A stretch of DNA of 64,000 bases, from positions 62,001-126,000 of the forward strand of contig JAHLWZ010000751.1 of assembly GCA_020536535.1 (NCBI GenBank). The letters run 5' to 3'. Position numbers and translations under genes: made by a program. The notes beneath the pieces were generated by a model. It saw nothing but the letters and a program-made list of their open reading frames with translations. It was not told the origin of the DNA and did no database searches. Below are positions 60,760 through 64,000 of the stretch, piece after piece; positions within the stretch are counted from its first letter, which is position 1, and each line of letters opens with the position of its first letter. This stretch comes from Pelomyxa schiedti. Its lineage: Eukaryota; Evosea; Pelobiontida; Pelomyxidae.

Positions 60760-61008
60760 TTTCGACAGTCTTGCAAACAACAAAATGAAGCGATGTTTCT
60801 TCGGAAAAGATTTGGAATGTATGCATCTGTGAACTTGATGAACAATGTTATTATCCAGTCCAAGGAGTCTGGGGCCGCCGTACTGGTGCCACAAGCAGAA
60901 CAATACTCAATAGCAATGGAACCATTCCCAGCTCTTCTGTCTCAGTGCATGAGGAGGTTGCTCTGATCTCGCTGAACGAATTTCGCTGGAAATTCGAAAC
61001 GAAAAAGA
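60760..61008. promoter_or_regulatory. Divergent promoter region (receptor kinase / hexosaminidase)
   Basis: 249 bases between the divergent start codons. Short open frames only; no domain. Confidence 0.4.
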
Positions 61009-63125
61009 ATGAAGCGGGAGGTTGTACTGGTGTGTTGTGCGCTAATTTCGGGGATTTATGCCGCCGTGTGGCCACAGGTTTGACACATTGACATGTTCTC
61101 TGTTTGGTCTTACTCAAACAACTTTGTTCATTTCACTGGCACTAGCCGTACAGTATGACTCAAGGCACCACTGTAACGATGGTAGATCCTCGTTATTTTA
61201 GCATTGGGACCACTTCTGGATCTGCTTTACTCGACAGAGCCATTGTCCGGTACATGTCTCTTATGTTCCCTTTCACTAGCAACGCCGTCACGGTGTGTCT
61301 TTCTTAACTTCAAAGCTTCCTGTTCGTAACAAATTTAGGCGTCTTCTTTCAAAGTCTCTCTCGTTGTGGGTTCTGACTCTGAGGAGCTCACTCTTGAGAC
61401 AGATGACAGTTATAATATCACAATTGGAACAAATTCTCTTTGTACCATAAACTCAAATTCGATCTTTGGTGCTATTCATGGTACTTTTACCTCAATTTTC
61501 TCCCTTTTCCCACACCTGTGCTATTAAGGACTTGAAACTTTATCACAATTGATTGAGTACAACTATCAACCCAAGGTGTACAGCATTTTTTTGCCAGTGA
61601 CCATCGTTGATGTGCCAAGATTCCCATGGAGGTATCCAGATACTCGCTCTACAAAAGTATTCAAGCAAAAAAAGGGGCTTGCTCATTGACTCTTCGAGAC
61701 ACTTCTTGGAGCTGGACTTGATTTACCTTCTCATTGATTCTTTGTCCTATGCCAAGGTTGGTAAATGACCTAGGAGGCCACTAAAAATTTCCTCAGATGA
61801 ACGTACTGCACTGGCACATAACTGATGCTCAATCTTTCCCAGTGCAAAGTACTTCCTATCCCCTTTTAATTGAGGGTGCATATACCAGTGACACAATTTA
61901 CACCCCAAATGATGTTACCTCTGTAGTTGACTACGCACTTGGTACTGCCATAATTTCTCTTTCTTTGTTATCTCATCGTCGTATTTAGATCGAGGAGTGC
62001 GTGTCGTCCCCGAGTTTGATGTGCCAGGTGGAGATGTGGGAATTCAATAACCAGCTCACCAATCAAAAGGTCACAGCTACAGTTGGGGAATTGGTTATCC
62101 CGACATAACTGTTTCGTGCCCTCTGATTGACAGCAACATTAATAATGTCCCTCTGGACCCAACAATTGACTTCACATATGAGGTCATCACAGGTCTTTTT
62201 GGAGACATGAGTGCTCTTTTCCCAGATGTCTTCTTCCACATTGGTGGTGATGAAGTATGGAACAATGAGAATTGACTAGTGGGAGTGTTCTTATTACACT
62301 TTAGCTGTCTTACAGTTGCTGGCAAGAAAATGCAAATGTATCCAAGTGGATGGATGAGAACGGATACACCCCGGAACAAACAGAGGCATACTTTTTCTCA
62401 AAGGTGCACCCCATCGTTGAAGCAAATGGTAAAATTCCAATTTCCTGGGAAGAAGTGTTTACAAGTGGAACGCCACAGCCAAGTGATGCCATAGTTCAAG
62501 TGTGGAAAGTATGGCACACTATTTCAGATAAAACCTTCTCACCGTGATTAGAATAAGAAAACCATTGGCGATGCTGCTAACGCAGGGTATCGTACCTTGT
62601 TATCACACGGGTGGTATTTAGATAGGCAGATTCCTCTCCCACCCAAGGTGCATTATGAGTTTGAAGATACCTGGAAGGGTGCGTGCCCAATACTTTTCAC
62701 TGGAGCTTACATTGCCAAGATTTTTACGATAACGACCCCACTTCCAACATTGGTGATGTTCCTCCTGAGAACTTGAAGAACATAATAGGAGGAGAAGCAG
62801 CGTGAGCCTATACACCTTAGTCAACTGTCATTAAGTTCCCGCTAGGATGTGGGGAGAGCAAGTGGATGCCTCCAACATTCAATCCAGAATCTGGCCCCGA
62901 ACTGCAGCAATTGCAGAAAGACTGTGGAGCAATGAGTCTGTTAAAGGTGCCGACCTTGCTGAAGAGAGACTCGTCGAGTTCAGGTATGCAACTCTGCGTT
63001 CCGTTGTAAGCTCCTTTCTTCTAACCAAAGTCCACAAAAGGTGCCACATCGCACAACGCGGCATTAGAGCCGGACCTGTTGCACCCGACTACTGCCCACT
63101 CCCCAAAGCCTTCACTAGTTATTGA
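61009..63125 (+). CDS. Beta-N-acetylhexosaminidase (glycoside hydrolase family 20)
   Basis: Lysosomal or secreted enzyme removing terminal GlcNAc/GalNAc. Start ATG 61009 opens a signal peptide (MKREVVLVCCALISGIYAA). The GH20b-like N-domain runs through IFGAIHGLETLSQLIEYN. The TIM barrel begins with VDVPRFPWR spliced to GLLIDSSRHFLELDLI. It continues with AKMNVLHWHITDAQSFPV, VRVVPEFDVPG spliced to HSYSWGIGYP, and the catalytic Asp-Glu pair in FFHIGGDE. After an intron the next exon reads LSYSCWQENANVSKWM, as in animal enzymes. Later blocks: ISWEEVFTSG, GYRTLLSHGWYLD, GGEAAMWGEQVDASNIQSR, WPRTAAIAERLWS, ending FTSY at TGA 63123-63125. About 11 exons and 520 residues, normal for the family. No disruption. 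Probably degrades bacterial or fungal glycans in digestive vacuoles. Confidence 0.93.
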
Positions 63126-63255
63126 GAACCTTCCTCTTTAGTCGCAAGATTTGTGGCAAATTTATTGATTAGGCACCACCTTCTCGTGAAGCGGTGCTAA
63201 GAAAATAGGAAGTTGGTTTCTTCCAATCAATTACTGGCAAAACCCAATCAATCGA

Positions 63256-64000
63256 ATGCACTACGTAGCAGCGTTGTTGTTTGGGGTCTTTTGTTTCGTT
63301 TGTCACGTGGATTGTTCCACATTATTGGAGGAAGCACAGGTTTTCTTTTGTTTTGTTTACGTATTTCGTGGTTTTTTGTAAGTGGGTTTTTTCTCTGACG
63401 CCTATGTGTTACTTGAATTTAGGTTTTGTGTGATATAAGCACCTATAACCATCCATCATCGTGGTCTGGGTTTAGTGACCCTTGCACGTTCACCAAGCCT
63501 TGTCAGCAGTTCTTGTCAGGAGTAACTTGCGAGAGCAGCCATGTTGTTTCTTTGTGTGTTTGCTGAATTCTTTTTTTTTTTTTTTTTCTCTGGACTTATG
63601 TTGTCAAGACAATTAAGTGATAACCACATGACGGGGACAGTAAGCTCTTCAATTGGAAATCTTAGGGAAATCAGAGAACTGTATTCACATACCCTGCTTT
63701 TTACGTTCTTAAAATCATGTCGCAGAATTATGCCAGTTAACCAACTGAATGGAATAATACCTACAACACTCTCCATGCTGACCAAGTTGTTAAAATTGTA
63801 CTTACTCCTTAAAAGTACGTTAAGTGATGCTTTTTCACAATTACTAAAAGGGATATTTCTGAAAATTCGTTGGGTGGAACTGTCTATCCTCTTGCGAATC
63901 TGACTAGACTTACAGAACTGTAAATATTCCATGTCCTCATGTCTGTAACTTATGAACAGAAATCTTGCCCGGAACTCTTTTTCAGGACCATTCTTCTCGG
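63256..64000 (+). CDS. Secreted or membrane LRR protein (partial, runs off right edge)
   Basis: Start ATG 63256 gives a signal peptide (MHYVAALLFGVFCFVCHVDC). After an intron near 63340-63422 an LRR N-cap follows: SSWSGFSDPCTFTKPCQQFL, then SGVTCESSHVVSL, like the plant-type LRRNT cap (WxGVxC). LRR units are then spread over short exons: LSDNHMTGTVSSSIGNLREI, NQLNGIIPTTLSMLTKLLKL, then GGTVYPLANLTRLTEL and LPGTLFQDHSS at the edge. The IPxxLxxLxxLxxL spacing is the plant-specific LRR type, also found in amoebozoan surface proteins and receptor kinases. The C-terminus (possible TM or kinase) lies outside the window. Confidence 0.72.

Overview
This is a eukaryotic nuclear window. Nearly every recognisable gene is cut by short GT-AG introns of roughly 40-120 bases, often with a CTAAC/TTAAC branch-like motif just before the acceptor AG. 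There are about 27 genes in 64 kb on both strands, with intergenic gaps mostly of 50-500 bases, and no operons, tRNA, rRNA or CRISPR. The gene set combines RWP-RK, Maelstrom-domain, LRR-phosphatase, tectonin, transmembrane TKL receptor kinase, lineage-type ankyrin-like, class III cyclase and delta-tubulin genes. That points to an amoebozoan protist, perhaps a flagellate archamoeba (Pelomyxa/Mastigamoeba-like). The organism is my inference from gene content, not a database match.

Layout. 0-6 kb: transmembrane class III nucleotide cyclase (cut by the left edge), papain-type cysteine protease, SLC49-type transporter. 6.4-11.4 kb: WASH-complex strumpellin. 11.4-16.7 kb: unknown beta-rich protein, SGNH hydrolase, LRR plus dual-specificity phosphatase. 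16.7-26.9 kb: the most lineage-specific stretch, with an ankyrin-like repeat protein, a membrane-anchored unknown, a low-complexity ORF, a Crinkler-like kinase, an AT-hook candidate and a small membrane protein. 27-38 kb: delta-tubulin, HELQ helicase, RWP-RK factor and poly(ADP-ribose) glycohydrolase. 38-46.8 kb: four-helix membrane protein, STE20/MST kinase, WD40 protein, Maelstrom-domain protein. 47-52.7 kb: RBR ubiquitin ligase, poly(A)-binding protein, tectonin propeller. 52.8-64 kb: an ~8 kb receptor-kinase gene with FG-GAP and PSI ectodomain, a GH20 hexosaminidase and an LRR protein running off the right edge.

Themes (inference): endolysosomal digestion and sorting (cathepsin, hexosaminidase, SGNH hydrolase, strumpellin, tectonin), cell-surface sensing and signalling (cyclase, receptor kinase, LRR protein, MST kinase, LRR phosphatase), and DNA or RNA maintenance (HELQ, PARG, Maelstrom domain, PABP). 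HELQ and PARG lie near each other. The most notable items are the Maelstrom domain, the integrin-like TKL receptor, the PARG with a changed glycine loop, the Crinkler-like kinase, and the MST kinase whose 3' coding end overlaps an antisense gene. Exon borders were read by eye, so gene ends are more reliable than some internal junctions.
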